From NCBI GenBank assembly GCA_023548195.1, contig JAJHZJ010000220.1:2611279-2675278 (forward strand): a DNA stretch of 64,000 nt, read 5' to 3'. The number at the start of each line of letters is the position of its first letter. The first letter of the stretch is position 1. The notes under the pieces are model-generated. The model had not been told where the DNA came from and searched no databases. It saw only the letters and a list, made by a program, of their open reading frames with translations. The DNA comes from Bettongia penicillata ogilbyi (lineage: Eukaryota; Chordata; Mammalia; Diprotodontia; Potoroidae). Positions 11,680 through 25,010 of the stretch are shown piece after piece. Position numbers and translations under genes: made by a program.

Positions 11680-11915
11680 TTTTGCTTTTTTTCTTTCTCA
11701 AAAAGAAGGATCTTTGTACTATAAAGAACAGAGTTAAAATGGCCAAAAGAAAGCTATTTCTAAGACAAGTAGAATGAGAGTAAAATAAAATATAGTTTTC
11801 TTAATGACTTCCATTCAGTAGTCTGAGATAAACAATTTCCCCAAATACTGAAAGAACTTGATGGCTAAGTCACTGTCAGTGATCTTTGAAAGATTATAGA
11901 GAATAGGAAAGAAAT
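11680..11915 (+). mobile_element. L3/CR1-type LINE fragment
   Basis: Contains 'atactgaaagaacttgatgg' and 'cactgtcagtgatctttgaa' followed by 'agattatagagaatagg', matching the same L3/CR1 reverse-transcriptase start seen at 7480-7560. Heavily decayed. Confidence 0.6.
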
Positions 11916-12289
11916 AATAAATTTAGGGTATAGATGTTACATCAATTAAAAATCAGGAAGGAAGTAAGGAAGGAAAGGAGGAAGAAAGAAAAATGTAATG
12001 ATAGAGAAAACAGGAAAGAAAAAAATAGTGTTTACTGACAACTATAATGTAGTAAGCTTTATTTCTATTCCTAGAATGGAAAATATATCACATATTATAG
12101 AAACATAGCTATTAAGCTTGTAATAGGTGACATTTACTTGTTGATTTCAGGCTTACAAAAGTACTTAACATATGTCATTTTATCTCATTTATACCTCAGG
12201 ACAATCTTTTGAGCTCAGGGAAAATAAAAGCAGACAATCTGAAGAAGCCAGTATGCCTTCATCAACAGCTAGCAAAATAAATTTAAAGA
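11916..12289. other. Unassigned, with small SINE scrap
   Basis: A purine-rich stretch (GGAA units) lies at 11950-11995. Positions 12150-12230 ('gcttacaaaagtacttaac', 'acctcaggacaat') resemble part of a reverse-orientation MIR. Nothing else was recognised. Confidence 0.4.
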
Positions 12290-14312
<2,023 letters not shown>

Positions 14313-14471
14313 TAATCTCATAATAGCACTCTTCATTACTCTCTCCTCATCAAGTATGCCCTTATCACTTTTGTGTTCTCTATTGTGCTGCACGCTTGAA
14401 TGAGAACACTCTTCTTTTAGTATTTTGCTTTCCTACACATCATTTTCTCCCTTTAAAAAATACCTAAAATG

Positions 14472-14486
14472 AATAGTATTTTTTAT
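14472..14486. repeat. Target-site duplication, HAL1 copy A (left)
   Basis: AATAGTATTTTTTAT pairs with AATAGTACTTTTTAA at 17286-17300. It flanks the poly-A end of HAL1 copy A; the two differ mainly by one substitution and at the last base. Confidence 0.75.
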
Positions 14487-17285
14487 TTTTTTATATAAAT
14501 TTATTTATTTAACTTTTTACATTCATTTTCACAAAATTTTGGGTTCCAAACTTTCTTCCCATTTATCCCCTCCCCCCACCTCAATACACCAAGCATTCTA
14601 ATTTTCCCTATCACCAATATGCCCTCTCTTCTATCACCCCTCCCTTCTCTTGTGTCCAACTTCTTTTTTGTCCTATAGGGCCAGATGACATTCTATTCCC
14701 TATTAACTGTATTTCTTATTTCCTAGTAGCAAGAACAATGCTAAACAGTTATTCCTAAAACTTTGAGTTCCAAATTCTCCCCATCCCTCCCTCCCCACCC
14801 ATTCCCTTTGGGAAGGCAGGCAATTCAATATAGGCCCTATCTGTGTAGTTTTGCAAATGACTTCCATAATAGTCATGTTGTGTAAGACTAACTGTATTTC
14901 CCTCCATTCTATTCTGCCCCCCCATTGTTTCTATTCTGTCTTTAGATCCTGTCCCTCTCTGAGTGTTGACTTCAAATTGCTCCCTCCTCCCATTGCCCTC
15001 CCTTCCATCATCACCCCCCACCCGACTTATCTCCTTCTCCCCCACTTTCCTGTATTGTAAGATAGGTTTTCATACCAAAATGAGTGTGCATTTTATTCCT
15101 TCCTTTAGTCGAATGTGATGAGGGTAAACTTCATGTTTTTCTCTCAGCTCTCCTCTTTTCCCCTCCACTAAAAATTCTCCTTCTTGTCTCTTGAATGAGA
15201 GATAATTTGCCCCATTCCATTTCACCCTCTCTCCTCCCACTACATTTCTCTCTCACCGTTTACCTTAATTTCTTTTAAGGTACGGTCCCATGCTATTCAA
15301 TTCACTCTGTGCTCTGTCTCTGTATGTGCATGCATGTGTGTATGTGTGTGTGCACACATGCATGTACATGTGTATGTGTGTGTGTGGTCCCACCAACTAC
15401 CCAGATACTGAAAAGTTTTAAGAGTTCCAAATACTGTCTTTCCATGTAGAAATGTAAATAGTTCAGCTTTGGTAAGTCCCTTATGACTTCTCTTTTCTAT
15501 TTACTTTTTCATGCTTCTTCTCATTCTTGTGTTTGAAAGTCAAATTTTCTTTTCAGCTCTGGTCTTTTCATCAAGTATGCTTGAAAGTCTTCAATTTCAT
15601 TGAAAGACCATATTTTCCCCTGAAGTATTATACTCAGTTTTGCTGGGTAAGTGATTCTTGGTTTGAGTCCTAGTTCCTTTGACTTCTGGAATATCCTATT
15701 CCATGCCCTTCGATCCCTTAATGTAGAAGCTGCTAGATCTTGTGTTATCCCGATTGTATTTCCACAATGCTGGAATTGTTTCTTTCTAGCTTCTTGCAGT
15801 ATTTTCTCCTTGACCTGGAAATTCTGGAATTTGGCCACAATGTTCCTAGGAGTTTCTTTTTTTGGATCTCTTTCATGTGGTGATTGATGGATTCCTATAA
15901 TACCTATTTTGGCCTCTGGTTCTAGAACCTCAGGCCAGTTTTCCTTGATTATTTCATGAAAGATGATGTCCAAGCTCTTTTTTTGATCATGGCTTTCAGG
16001 TAGTCCCATAATTTTTAAATTGTCTCTCCTGGATCTATTTTCCAGGTCAGTTGTTTTTCCCATGAGATATTTCACATTCTCTTCCATTTTTTCATTCTTT
16101 TGGCTTTTTTTTTGTGATTTCTTGGTTTCTCAGAAAGTCATTAGACTTCATCTGTTCCATTCTAATCTTGAGAGAACTATTTTCTTCAGTGAGCTTTTGA
16201 ACCTCTTTTTCCATTTGGCTAATTTTTCTTCTGAAAGCATTCTTCTCCTCATTGGCTTTTTGAACCTCTTTTGCCAATTGAGTGAGCCTATTTTTCAAGG
16301 AGTTATTTTCTTCAGCATTTTTTGGGTCTCCTTTAGCAAGGTATTGACCCATTTTTCATGCTTTTCTTGCATCTCTCTCATTTCTCCTACCAGTTTTTCC
16401 TCCACCTGTCTCACTTGATTTTCAAAATCCTTTTTTAGCTCTTCCATGGCCTGAGCCCATTGGATATCTATTTCACATGTTTGGGATACAGAGGCCTTGA
16501 CTTCTATATCTTTCCCTGATGGTAAGCATTGTTCTTCCTCATCATAAATGAAAGTAGGGAACATCTGTTCACCAAGAAAGTAGCCTTCTATGGTCTTATT
16601 TTTCTTCCCTTTTCTTGGTATTTTCCCAGCCAGTTACTTGACTTCAGAAATTCCTCTCCACTCCTGCCAAGATCAGCCCAGCTAGTGCTTGAGGTCTGAA
16701 ATTCAAATGCTGCTCCCCAGCCTCAGGGCTTTCAGTGGCAGGAGGGGCTGCTATTCAATGTGAGCTTAAGTTCTGGTGCTCAGGTGGGGGCAGGGCCTCC
16801 TCCCAGGCTCAGTTCCCTCAGGGGGTTTTTGCAGAGGTCTTCAGTAATGACCCTGAGTTCCCGTCTCCTCCTGGAGTCCCGGGCCACCACTGCCTCTGCT
16901 GCTGCCTCCCAAGGGGGCCCAAGTCACAGAGACACCCTGCTCCCCTCTCAACCAGCCCAGAAGTCTCTCTCACTGACGTGTAGCACCTGTGGGTGGAGGA
17001 ACTTTCACAGCCACTGGAGATTCTGTTCCTGAAGCCTGCTCCGCTCCGCTCCTCTCAGGGCTGTGCAGAGAGGGCAGGGGCTCCGCTCCACTGTCTGGTG
17101 CCTGACAGATCTTTGGGGTTGGTTTTTCAGGGCTCTCTGGAATGGAAATCTCCTCCACTGCGTTGCTGTGCACCTTACACTGCTCCAGAATTTGTGGGGA
17201 GTTATTTTTACAGAAAATTTATGGGCTGTGGGTTCAGAACTAGCATATGTGAGTCTTTCTATTCCACCCTCTTGGCTCCTCATCC
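14487..17285 (-). mobile_element. HAL1 (half-L1) retrotransposon, copy A, full length
   Basis: About 2.8 kb in minus orientation: 5' UTR (16625-17285, the most GC-rich part of the window), ORF1 remnant (15521-16621), then a purine-rich 3' UTR with a CA/TG repeat (15315-15388) and a final AATAAAT-rich poly-A end. It has no ORF2. It matches copy B (25730-28528) almost along its whole length, by eye about nine bases in ten. HAL1 elements are L1-derived, carry only ORF1, and are moved by L1 proteins. Confidence 0.9.
15521..16621 (-). pseudogene. Broken L1/HAL1 ORF1 (copy A)
   Basis: Encodes a remnant of L1 ORF1p. Reading 5' to 3' on the minus strand: an acidic N-terminus with a 'DEEEQC' motif, a long Glu/Lys-rich coiled coil (about 16100-16480), the RRM ('TDLENRSRRDNLKIMGLPES') and the C-terminal domain ('ITYPAKLSIILQG'), ending at 15521. 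The start codon is ATA (16619-16621) where copy B has ATG. Frameshifts lie near 16320-16345 (CCC/A-run) and near 16090-16115 (an extra A in a poly-A run). The open 188-codon 3' part (15521-16087) is the longest reading frame in the window. It is not functional. Confidence 0.88.
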
Positions 17286-17300
17286 AATAGTACTTTTTAA
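17286..17300. repeat. Target-site duplication, HAL1 copy A (right)
   Basis: AATAGTACTTTTTAA, the partner of 14472-14486, directly next to the 5' end of the element. Confidence 0.75.
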
Positions 17301-17399
17301 AGAGAAAAAATTTCATGCCAACTGATCTACATATTGAAAACATTGTAAAAGATACAATGTGAACACTGGTGCATCTCCCACTTACATAAATGGATAACT

Positions 17400-18500
17400 T
17401 GTTGATGCAATTCTATATCTCTTTATTTTAGTTCTTCTTGAATTTTCTAATTTTGGTAGTCAATTTTTAATTTTTGGCACATAGCTTTTTTTTTTTTTTC
17501 CTTTCATTTTACATTGTTGTAGCTACCGTGCATGTTTTTTGTTTTTTTTTTACCTCTACTAATTTCACTCTATATTCACATTGATTTTCCAAGGTTCTCT
17601 GTATTCATAATTTCTTTCAATACAGTAATATTCTATTACATTTATGTATCACAATTATTTTTTAGCCATTCCCCAGTCAATGGACTTCTATTTTGTATCT
17701 AGTTCCTTGCTATCATGGAAAGTAGAGCTATAAGTATTTTAGAGTAAATAGGAACTTTCTTTCTGATGGCTTGTTTTGGATATGAGTCCAGTAATAAAGT
17801 CTCTGACTCAAAGGGTGTGGATATTTCATTAATTTTTTCATATTTCCATATTGCTTTCCAAAGTGCCTATGCAACTTCACAGCTCTAAAACCCTTCCAAC
17901 ATAGAGAATTGTCATTTTTTTTTTTACCAATTCAACAGTATGTGTGAAAACAAAATATTTTTTCAATTTGAAGTACTTATAATATTCATGATTTGGAGTA
18001 TTTTTTTTCTTAACATTGTGAATATTTTACAGTTCTTTTGAGGATTTTTTCCTTACATCTATCTTTTACACAAGAGTTGTGTGTGTATGTCTATGTGTCT
18101 TAGAAAAAGAACGTGTCCTAGAGAAATTTGATAGAGTCCCCTCCCCCATTCATAACCATTTTCCTACTAATATTCAATACGTTAGTTTTTTGTTGTTGAG
18201 AAACTTTTCAGTTTCATCTAACCAAAATTACTATTTTATCTTTTGTATTTGTCTCTCTCCTTTATCTGCTTAAGAATGTATATTCTATGCATAGCTGTGA
18301 GAGTTATATGGTCTATTTCTCTTCTGATGTTTTTATTTCATTAAAGTTGTCAAAGTTGCATATTCATTTAGAATGTATTGTGGAATATGTGTGTTAGGTG
18401 TTGGTTTAAATATTATTTTTGCCACATTGCTTTCCATTTTTCTGGGAATTTTAAAAATTAAATGTGGATCTTTTTGCCTAAGCAATTTATGTTTTCACCT
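17400..18500 (-). mobile_element. L1 LINE, ORF2 C-terminal part
   Basis: Reverse-orientation L1 ORF2: 'tagccattccccagtcaatg' (17665), 'gactcaaagggtgtggat' (17806), 'ttccatattgctttccaaag' (17845), and 'gtgttggtttaaatattatt' (18398) followed by 'ccacattgctttccat' (18421). The order is that of an antisense L1 C-terminus. No frame is open. It may extend weakly beyond 18500. Confidence 0.75.
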
Positions 18501-19024
18501 TACCAAAATATGATTTATTGAGCTCCTACTCAATATTTAAAAACTGAAATGAAATGATTGCTCATTCTTTTAAATTTTCATTGCTCCCTCTCAGGCTTTA
18601 TGTTTTAAAGGTTCATATCTCAATATTATCCTAAGTTTTAGGAAATGCTGTCTATATTTCATAATTTATTGCTTTGTATTTGTCTGCTCTTATTTATCAT
18701 GCAATATGATGAACTATAGCTTTTTACATTAGTATCTTAACTTACTCATAAACTACAAAATTCATTAAGTTCAAGTGCTTTGCCTTACCTCAAATTTTCT
18801 ACTCTCATCTGTCAAGTAATTTACTGAATTAATGACAATGATAGGGTTCAAGATTTGGCAATCAAATGTGGTGTCCATTAAGTTTTTACATATTTCAAAA
18901 CTATTTAAATATATTTGTTTCCTCTATCATTCTATATATTTCATTTCATGCATTTAACATATTATTCTAAGAAAAGGTATGGAGGTTTCACCAGGACATA
19001 CAAAAATATTAAGAACCCTTGGTT
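18501..19024. other. Unassigned AT-rich sequence
   Basis: It could be a continuation of the antisense L1 ORF2, but no landmark is convincing. Confidence 0.35.
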
Positions 19025-19227
19025 CAGGGGTAGAGAACCTGTGGCCTCAAGGCCACACATGGCCCTCTAGGTCCTCAAGTGCTGTCCTTTGACTGAATCC
19101 AAATTTCACAGAATAAATCCCCTTAATAAAAGGATTTGTTCTGTAAAACTTTGGACTTAAATGAAAGACCACACCCAGGAACCTACAAGACCACATGTGG
19201 CCTTAAGGCTGCAGGTTCCCCACCCTG
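19025..19227. mobile_element. hAT-Charlie-like MITE
   Basis: A 203-bp element with inverted ends: it starts CAGGGGTAGAGAACCTGTGG and ends GCTGCAGGTTCCCCACCCTG, and the inner blocks 'ggccacacatggccct' and 'accacatgtggcc' are also inverted. Non-autonomous hAT elements of this kind (CAGGGG...CCCTG) are common in marsupials. The 8-bp target duplication is not clear. Confidence 0.8.
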
Positions 19228-19339
19228 AAGTCTGGTCTAAATGTTGTATTCCCAAATTGTTCTAGTCTTAATTCCCATTGCATGCCATCATTTACCCTGT
19301 CATTCATTCAGTAAGCACACTGGATACTAGTGTTATTAA

Positions 19340-19490
19340 AAGAGCTGTGTAAAAACAGGATCTTAAATGGAATTTTTAGATATTTGGGCTTTTCTTTGAC
19401 TGTGGAAAATTATTAGAAGTTGATCAATGATCAGAGCAGAGCTTTCAGAAAGTTAATCTCATGGAATTGTATTGGATGAGTTGGTAATGA
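19340..19490 (-). mobile_element. L2 LINE ORF2 fragment
   Basis: Antisense L2 pattern: 'gaagttgatcaatgatcaga', 'cagagctttcagaaagttaa', 'ggaattgtattggatgagtt'. Decayed, no open frame. Confidence 0.45.
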
Positions 19491-20450
19491 GAAAGTTTTT
19501 TTTTTCTTTTTTTCAAGCAATCTTACTTTTAGTTAGTTCTAATCTCTGCTTAGTCAAAGACTCATGGTATTTTAATAACCACCTTAATTAAGTAGTACTA
19601 TCTTTAACCTGCATTAGAATTTAATTAAGCATTTCTGATCCACTGGATTTTGGAGACTAAATATTGACTTTGTATCTCCTTGCCCTGTTAAGTAGAAAGA
19701 AGATTCATATGCAAAGAAAGGATAAACTACATGAAAACATACCAGAACATAGTAAATATGTTGCTTCTATGAATTATAATTTATCAGTAAATTAGAAGAG
19801 TATGAATTACCATGGAATTCACATATAAACCTTTAAATAGAGAGCTAGCCAAAGAAAATGAAATTTATTGTTGGGATTGAAATTTTAGAAATTTCTTTGA
19901 AATTATTTTAGCTGCTATTAAAAAGAACAAAAACAAACCTCCGTTGCAAATAGAGCTCATCACTTAGAAAATGAACATAAGCCAGTGACAGAAAAACAGA
20001 AGACTGAAAGAACTGAGTCTGTATAAATCAATGATGTTGTTTAGCTTTACGTTTTCAAACTTAAGTGCTATCTTTATCTTCCAACCAATGTTCTCTTATG
20101 AACACTTAGTGCTATACTCTATATCAAAAAAAAAGAACAGGACATTTATATTTTAAATGTTGTCTTGGAAGGAAACATACTAGCTAACAATTTATAGCAT
20201 TTTTAGGTTTGCAGAATGTTTTACATAATATCTCATTTACATAATCCTCTCAAATATGCTGTGTTGGTTAGTTATATGATGAGAATAAATGTCTAATAGC
20301 TGCTCTAAGGCCAAATTAAGTGAGTGGTAAGATGGAAAATTGTGAAATGCACAATGGGGGTCTTATGCCCTTCATTTATTTCATATATCTTTCCTGTGCC
20401 CTGATTGTGCTACCTTTTAAAAAGAGCATTAAATGTTTTCTGTGTCTTCA
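19491..20450. other. Unassigned AT-rich sequence
   Basis: No gene was recognised. Positions 20195-20260 ('gcatttttaggtttgcagaa', 'tctcatttacataatcctct') look like a scrap of reverse-orientation MIR. Confidence 0.4.
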
Positions 20451-20666
20451 CAGAGGTATCAAATATGTAGTCCACTGGCCCCCTGCAGCCCACAACACTC
20501 TGGAGTGGAAGGAGATTAAAATGTAATAGGAAAATCTTTAATAAAATAAGTTAAAATATGATAAACTCAAATAATATTGCATTTTAAAGCAAAGTTGTAC
20601 CGTAGCCCACAATGATCCTTATGTATGGATTAGTGGTCCCACCTATATTTGAGTTTAACATCATTG
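20451..20666. mobile_element. hAT-like MITE, second family
   Basis: A 216-bp element with short inverted ends CAGAGGTATCAAA and TTTAACATCATTG, 'ctggccccctgcagccca' near the left end, and the inner 'gattaaaatgtaatagga' typical of a marsupial non-autonomous hAT family. The 8-bp duplication is not visible. The 68-codon frame overlapping it is incidental. Confidence 0.65.
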
Positions 20667-20724
20667 AACTTGAAGATTTTGTTAAAACATAGGCAAATGA
20701 AATATAGTAGCCTTGTATGTGATA

Positions 20725-20965
20725 GAATCATGGATATTTAGAGTTGGAAGAATTCCCTAACTTAAGCTCTAATTACAGGACTCTTTAGCATTCTCATAAA
20801 GGGTTGTTCTAGCCTGTAGTGGAAGACCTCCAGAAAGGACCTTCTAAGGCAATCCAATTTTAAACAATACTGAATTGTTAGAAAGGCTTTCTGTACAGAA
20901 AGCAGAATCTTCCCCTCTGCAGAGTAATGCTTTCCTTTGGGGCAGTTGCTTCAGCTACAATGATG
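20725..20965 (-). mobile_element. L3/CR1 LINE 3' end
   Basis: Antisense L3/CR1 3' landmarks: 'tagaatcatggatatttaga', 'ggaagacctccagaaaggac', 'gaattgttagaaaggctttc'. These match the well-known L3 3' terminus. Confidence 0.6.
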
Positions 20966-21289
20966 GCTACATGCTTTTTTTTTTTTTTAGATCCAGTTAC
21001 CTTTCTCTCAATCTAGCCATATTTTCCCCTAAAATGAGCTGAACCAAATGTATTATATCTATTTTTACATCACTTTAATATTTGTTCCTGTGATTTTTAT
21101 TTTGTAAGTAGGGGTTAGTTCAGATGTGTGATTTCATTGGAGTGGAACTCCTGGTGTGGATGTTCACTTCACTGTTGTTGATCAATAGTCCATCTATTAC
21201 CTATAGTCTTAGAGAGTTGTACCAGTCACTGAGAGGTTAAATAACTTTATTTCTACTTAAGTTTATTGTTCTGTCCTTTAAAGAAATCC
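20966..21289. other. Unassigned sequence
   Basis: A poly-T run at 20974-20988 may mark the end of an old insertion. No gene was seen. Confidence 0.4.
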
Positions 21290-22490
21290 GATGAGAGTAC
21301 CTCTCAAACAATGATCATCTTCCTCCCCTCTTTCCCTCTACTATAATTTTGTACTTCTTCTTGTGATGTAATTTGCCATATTCTTCTTCTTCCTTTTCAC
21401 ACTTCCTATTACAATCTCTTCTCATGCTTAAATCATATTTTTAGCATGTTATCATTTGCTTTATACTCATTCCCTCTATGCATATCCCTTTTATATTTCA
21501 TAATAGCCACACAATTCTCGAGATTAACATGTATCATCTTCCCTTATAGGGAGGTAAAGAGTTTACCCTAATTGAGTAACTAGTTGTTCCCCACTCCAGT
21601 TTACCTTTTTATGATTCTCTTGAGACCTGCATTTGAAGATTGAACTGTCTATTAAGTTCTGGCGTTTTGGTCAGGAAGCTCTGGAAATCCCTTACTTCAT
21701 TGAATGACTTTCTCCTTGCCTGAAATATTATGCTGAACTTTGCTGGGTAATTGATCCTTGGTTGTAGTCCCAACTCCTTTGCTATGGAATATTGGGTTCC
21801 AATCCTTTTGATCTTTTAATGTAGAAGCTGCAAGGTCCTGGTTAATCCTGACTGTATCTCCTTGGTATTTGAATTGTTTCTTTCTGGCTGCTTGTAATAT
21901 TTTCTCCTTCACTTGATAGCTCTGAAATTTGGCAATGATATTTCTTGGGGTTTTGAGTTTGGGATCCCTTTTGGGAGGGGAATGGTGGATTCTTTTGATG
22001 ACTATTTTCCCTCTGGATCTAGGACTTCTGGGCAGTTTTCCTTGATGATTTCCTGGAAGATTGTGCCCAGGCTCTTTTCTCCATCATGGGTTTCTGGCAG
22101 GCCAATAATTCTTAAGTTTTCTCTCCTGGATCTATTTTCCAGGTCAGTTGTTTTTCCAATTATATATTTTACATTTTCTTCTATCTTTTCATTCTTTAGA
22201 TTTTGTTTGACTGATTCTTGCTGTCTCATTGTTCCATGAGACCATAGAACCATTCTATGGTTCTTTCGGCCCTCTGTTTTTCCTGTTCATGATGTTGATT
22301 GAGTGTTGTGGCTTCTGGTTCTTTCAGTCAGAAACTAGAGAACTATTTGCTGAGTTGATTTGTGAAAAAGCTAAAAACAGGTTTTTGTTTGGTGTTTCCC
22401 TGATCAGCCCTGGGTTTACCTTGTTAAGTGTGGGGGAGGAGCAGTCTGGTCATAGGAGATCTCAGCTGAATTGAATCAAAGGTAAGCTCA
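21290..22490 (-). mobile_element. HAL1/L1 remnant (copy D)
   Basis: Minus-strand element with a pyrimidine-rich 3' UTR (21290-21640) and an ORF1 RRM/C-terminal region (21697-22253), where 'GKTTDLENRSRRENLRIIGL' can be read. Positions 22260-22490 do not look like the coiled-coil part and may be 5' UTR joined after an internal deletion. No duplications were found. Older than copies A-C, judged by divergence. Confidence 0.7.
21697..22253 (-). pseudogene. Broken L1/HAL1 ORF1 (copy D)
   Basis: Two open pieces (22253-22002 and 21912-21697) carry the ORF1p RRM and C-terminal domain in different frames. The N-terminal coiled coil is missing, so it cannot form the ORF1p trimer. Confidence 0.8.
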
Positions 22491-22589
22491 GGAGATGGTG
22501 ATCCCAGAATCCCTATTGTCTTTCTGATTCCCCTGGAGTGCTGAGGCATGCCTAGATGCTAATTCATGTTCCCACCCCTCCTGGAGCAT

Positions 22590-22960
22590 ATTCAAAATAT
22601 ATTCAAAGTAAATTAAAGATAATTTTTGATGAAACAAGGAACTATAAGTTGAGAGGATAAATAGACTATGTAGATGAAGTAGCATTTTAGGTGAACTTTG
22701 AAGGAAGTTAAAGATGTAGAGGTGAGGAGAGAATATGTTCCAACATAGCAGACAGTCTGAAGGGTTTGCTTTTTTTCCAATCCTTGACATAAAAGGAATC
22801 ACTGGAACTTAATGAGCAAGGGAATAACTTGATCAGAACTGTGCTTTAAGTGTTATGTTTTGACAACTGTGTGAAGGATGAGATAGAAAGGGAAGAAACT
22901 TAAAGCAAGACTTCCAGGTCATGCAGCCAACAAGACGTGGGCTTAGAAATTTTCCCTAAT
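22590..22960 (-). mobile_element. L2 LINE ORF2 fragment
   Basis: Antisense L2 landmarks: 'taggtgaactttgaaggaag', 'gagagaatatgttccaacat' (counterpart of 'gcattccaggcat'), 'aggaatcactggaacttaat', 'aacttgatcagaactgtgct', and 'tgtgtgaaggatgag'. Decayed. Confidence 0.65.
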
Positions 22961-23144
22961 CCTCATGATCTCTAAAACCTCTACAAAAAAGGAATGAGAC
23001 ACAAGTGATGAAGCAATCTTAATTGCCTTCATGATTGAAAACATCAAGAATGCTCATGAAAGTGAATCAACAGCAGAGAAGCCTAACCTTTGACCAGCAA
23101 ACTGGCAATTGTTAAGTCTAGCCACTATCTTTTAGTTTGCAACA

Positions 23145-23180
23145 TTGTGTGAGTGTGTGTGTGTGTGTATGTGTGTTAAG
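23145..23180. repeat. (GT)n microsatellite
   Basis: About 36 bases of GT repeat with two A substitutions. Confidence 0.9.
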
Positions 23181-23189
23181 GGTCGGTTT

Positions 23190-23890
23190 TCTCTTATACT
23201 GAGGTGATTTATACATTCTTTTGATTGATACTTTGATTTTTGTGTTCAGACATTTTCAGGAATTTTTCTTTTTTTTCAAAGTTCAGACTTTTCACTTTGT
23301 CCTCTTCTGGTAAAATGATCCTTCATTTGTCTCTATTTTTCAGATCATTATGTTTGTTTGTATTCATATAATATTTTACTTTAACAATATTATTTTTTTC
23401 ATTTTCTTCTAGATTGTCCTTCACTTTTCTGTATTTGAATTTCCATTCAGTTATTCACTTTTGTTTTTTGTTGAGGCCTTTCACCACGGATTCTAATTTG
23501 TTTATTTTGTTGGTTATTTCTCCTGTGTAGGCCACATGTTGTAGTTTTGCAAATGTTGTTTCTTTTTTTAAACCATTGACAAATATACTATTATGATCCC
23601 ATGGTTTCATGGGAATCCAGTGGGTCTTGGGCATCATCAAATATTGATTTATTTTCCTTTATCTTGCAATGTTTATTCATAGATACTTGGACTTGTTCAG
23701 CAGAATTCTTCTTGTATTCACATCATTCCAGTTGGTTTAGCTGCATAAAATCAAATACCATAATGGAATATCCTGAGATCTTTGGTTATTTTTTTCTCCC
23801 CTTTTCCTTATATTCTGCTATTACTCATTTTATGACTCCATTTTTTATTGTAGTTTCTCTGGGGATTGGAAGTTGAATCAATCCTAACCT
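23190..23890 (-). mobile_element. Ancient L1 ORF1 remnant
   Basis: The block 23300-23420 ('tgtctctatttttcagatca', 'ttttcattttcttctag') aligns by eye with the antisense of the ORF1 RRM start as seen in copies A and D, but is much more diverged. 23455-23640 may be its coiled-coil part. Confidence 0.4.
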
Positions 23891-24485
23891 CCTCCCACAC
23901 TGGGCAATTAATTCATAGTTAATGACTTTAGTCTCTGATTAAGATGAGTTCTGAAAGGGGAGTTTAGGAGGAAAGTCAAAACGGATTACAGAAACATGCT
24001 GAACACTTTTCTTCAGCCTTACTGGAATGACACAGCTACAGATTTTGGCATCCTATCCCAGTTCCCTGTTTTTCAGCTATCTGTTGTGGCATAAGAGTAT
24101 TAGCTTGCAGCTATCCTAGCCAGCACAATCTACTTCTTGGCACTTCATGGCACTAGAGGATATGTATGGCGTGGTGGCAGTGGTGGGTGTTGGTGATATG
24201 TAATTGAGATTTGTTATAATTTGTGGTTCAGTTTATACTACAAGAATGGGTAGGTGGTTAGTGGAGAAGAGGTGCTGAGTGGCTGGTTTGCAGATTAGGA
24301 ATTAGCTTTCCCTGCTGTTAGTTTACCTTCATTAGTACTCATGGGATCTTATAATATAGACACAGTTAAAATTGCTTGATCTCCTTTGCCTAATTTATAT
24401 TTTGATCATGAAACATTGATTATAATGTCCTAAGTAAAGGAAACTGAGTGAAAAAGAAGAACACAAAATAGTGTCACAAAAATAT
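23891..24485. other. Unassigned sequence
   Basis: Possibly the 5' UTR of the preceding L1 remnant. No landmark could be fixed. A G-rich 'gtggtggcagtggtgggtgt' lies near 24172. Confidence 0.35.
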
Positions 24486-24489
24486 GGAG

Positions 24490-25010
24490 AGTAAAGACTA
24501 TCCAAGAGGAATTAATGGTCAGTAGTGTCAGACTTCAGAGACGTCAAGAAGGTTAAATAGTGACAAGAACCCCATTGCATTTGCCATTTAAGAGTTCAAT
24601 TGATGATTTTAGATATAGCAGCCTTACTTGAGTGATGAACCTGGAAGCCTGATGGAAAGGGATTGCAAAGTAGATATGAGGAGAGGAAATATAGGCAATG
24701 CATGGAAACAGATTCTTTTTTCTCCTAGGATTTTTGTTGTCAGTGGGATGAGAGAATAAAATGATAGCTAAAGAAAATAGTAAGGTAAATGGAGGGGCTT
24801 TTAAGGATGTGAAAGAGTGAGCATTTCTTTGGAATTAGAAAGCAAGTCAACACTTAGGAAAAAAAATTGAAGCTTAGAGAGGGAGAGTGGATAATTGCCT
24901 TAGCAACCTGCTGGAGAATATACAAAGGATTGCATTCTGCTATCTAAGTAGAGGAATTGGCCTTGTTGAGGAAAAGGTTAACTTCTTCATCAGAGACATA
25001 ACTGACTTCA
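24490..25010 (-). mobile_element. L2 LINE ORF2 (reverse transcriptase part)
   Basis: Antisense L2: 'agacgtcaagaaggttaa', 'catttgccatttaagagttc', 'cctggaagcctgatggaaag', 'gaattggccttgttgaggaa', 'aggttaacttcttcatcaga'. The order matches antisense L2 ORF2. The 79-codon plus-strand frame over it is not a gene. Confidence 0.7.

Noticed and set aside
15521..16087. 188-codon frame, the longest in the window, as an active gene
   Set aside because: It is the 3' part of HAL1 copy A ORF1; the full frame has a lost start codon and at least two frameshifts.
22002..22260. Independent RNA-binding protein gene (RRM)
   Set aside because: The RRM signature is that of L1 ORF1 and lies in a decayed HAL1/L1 copy.
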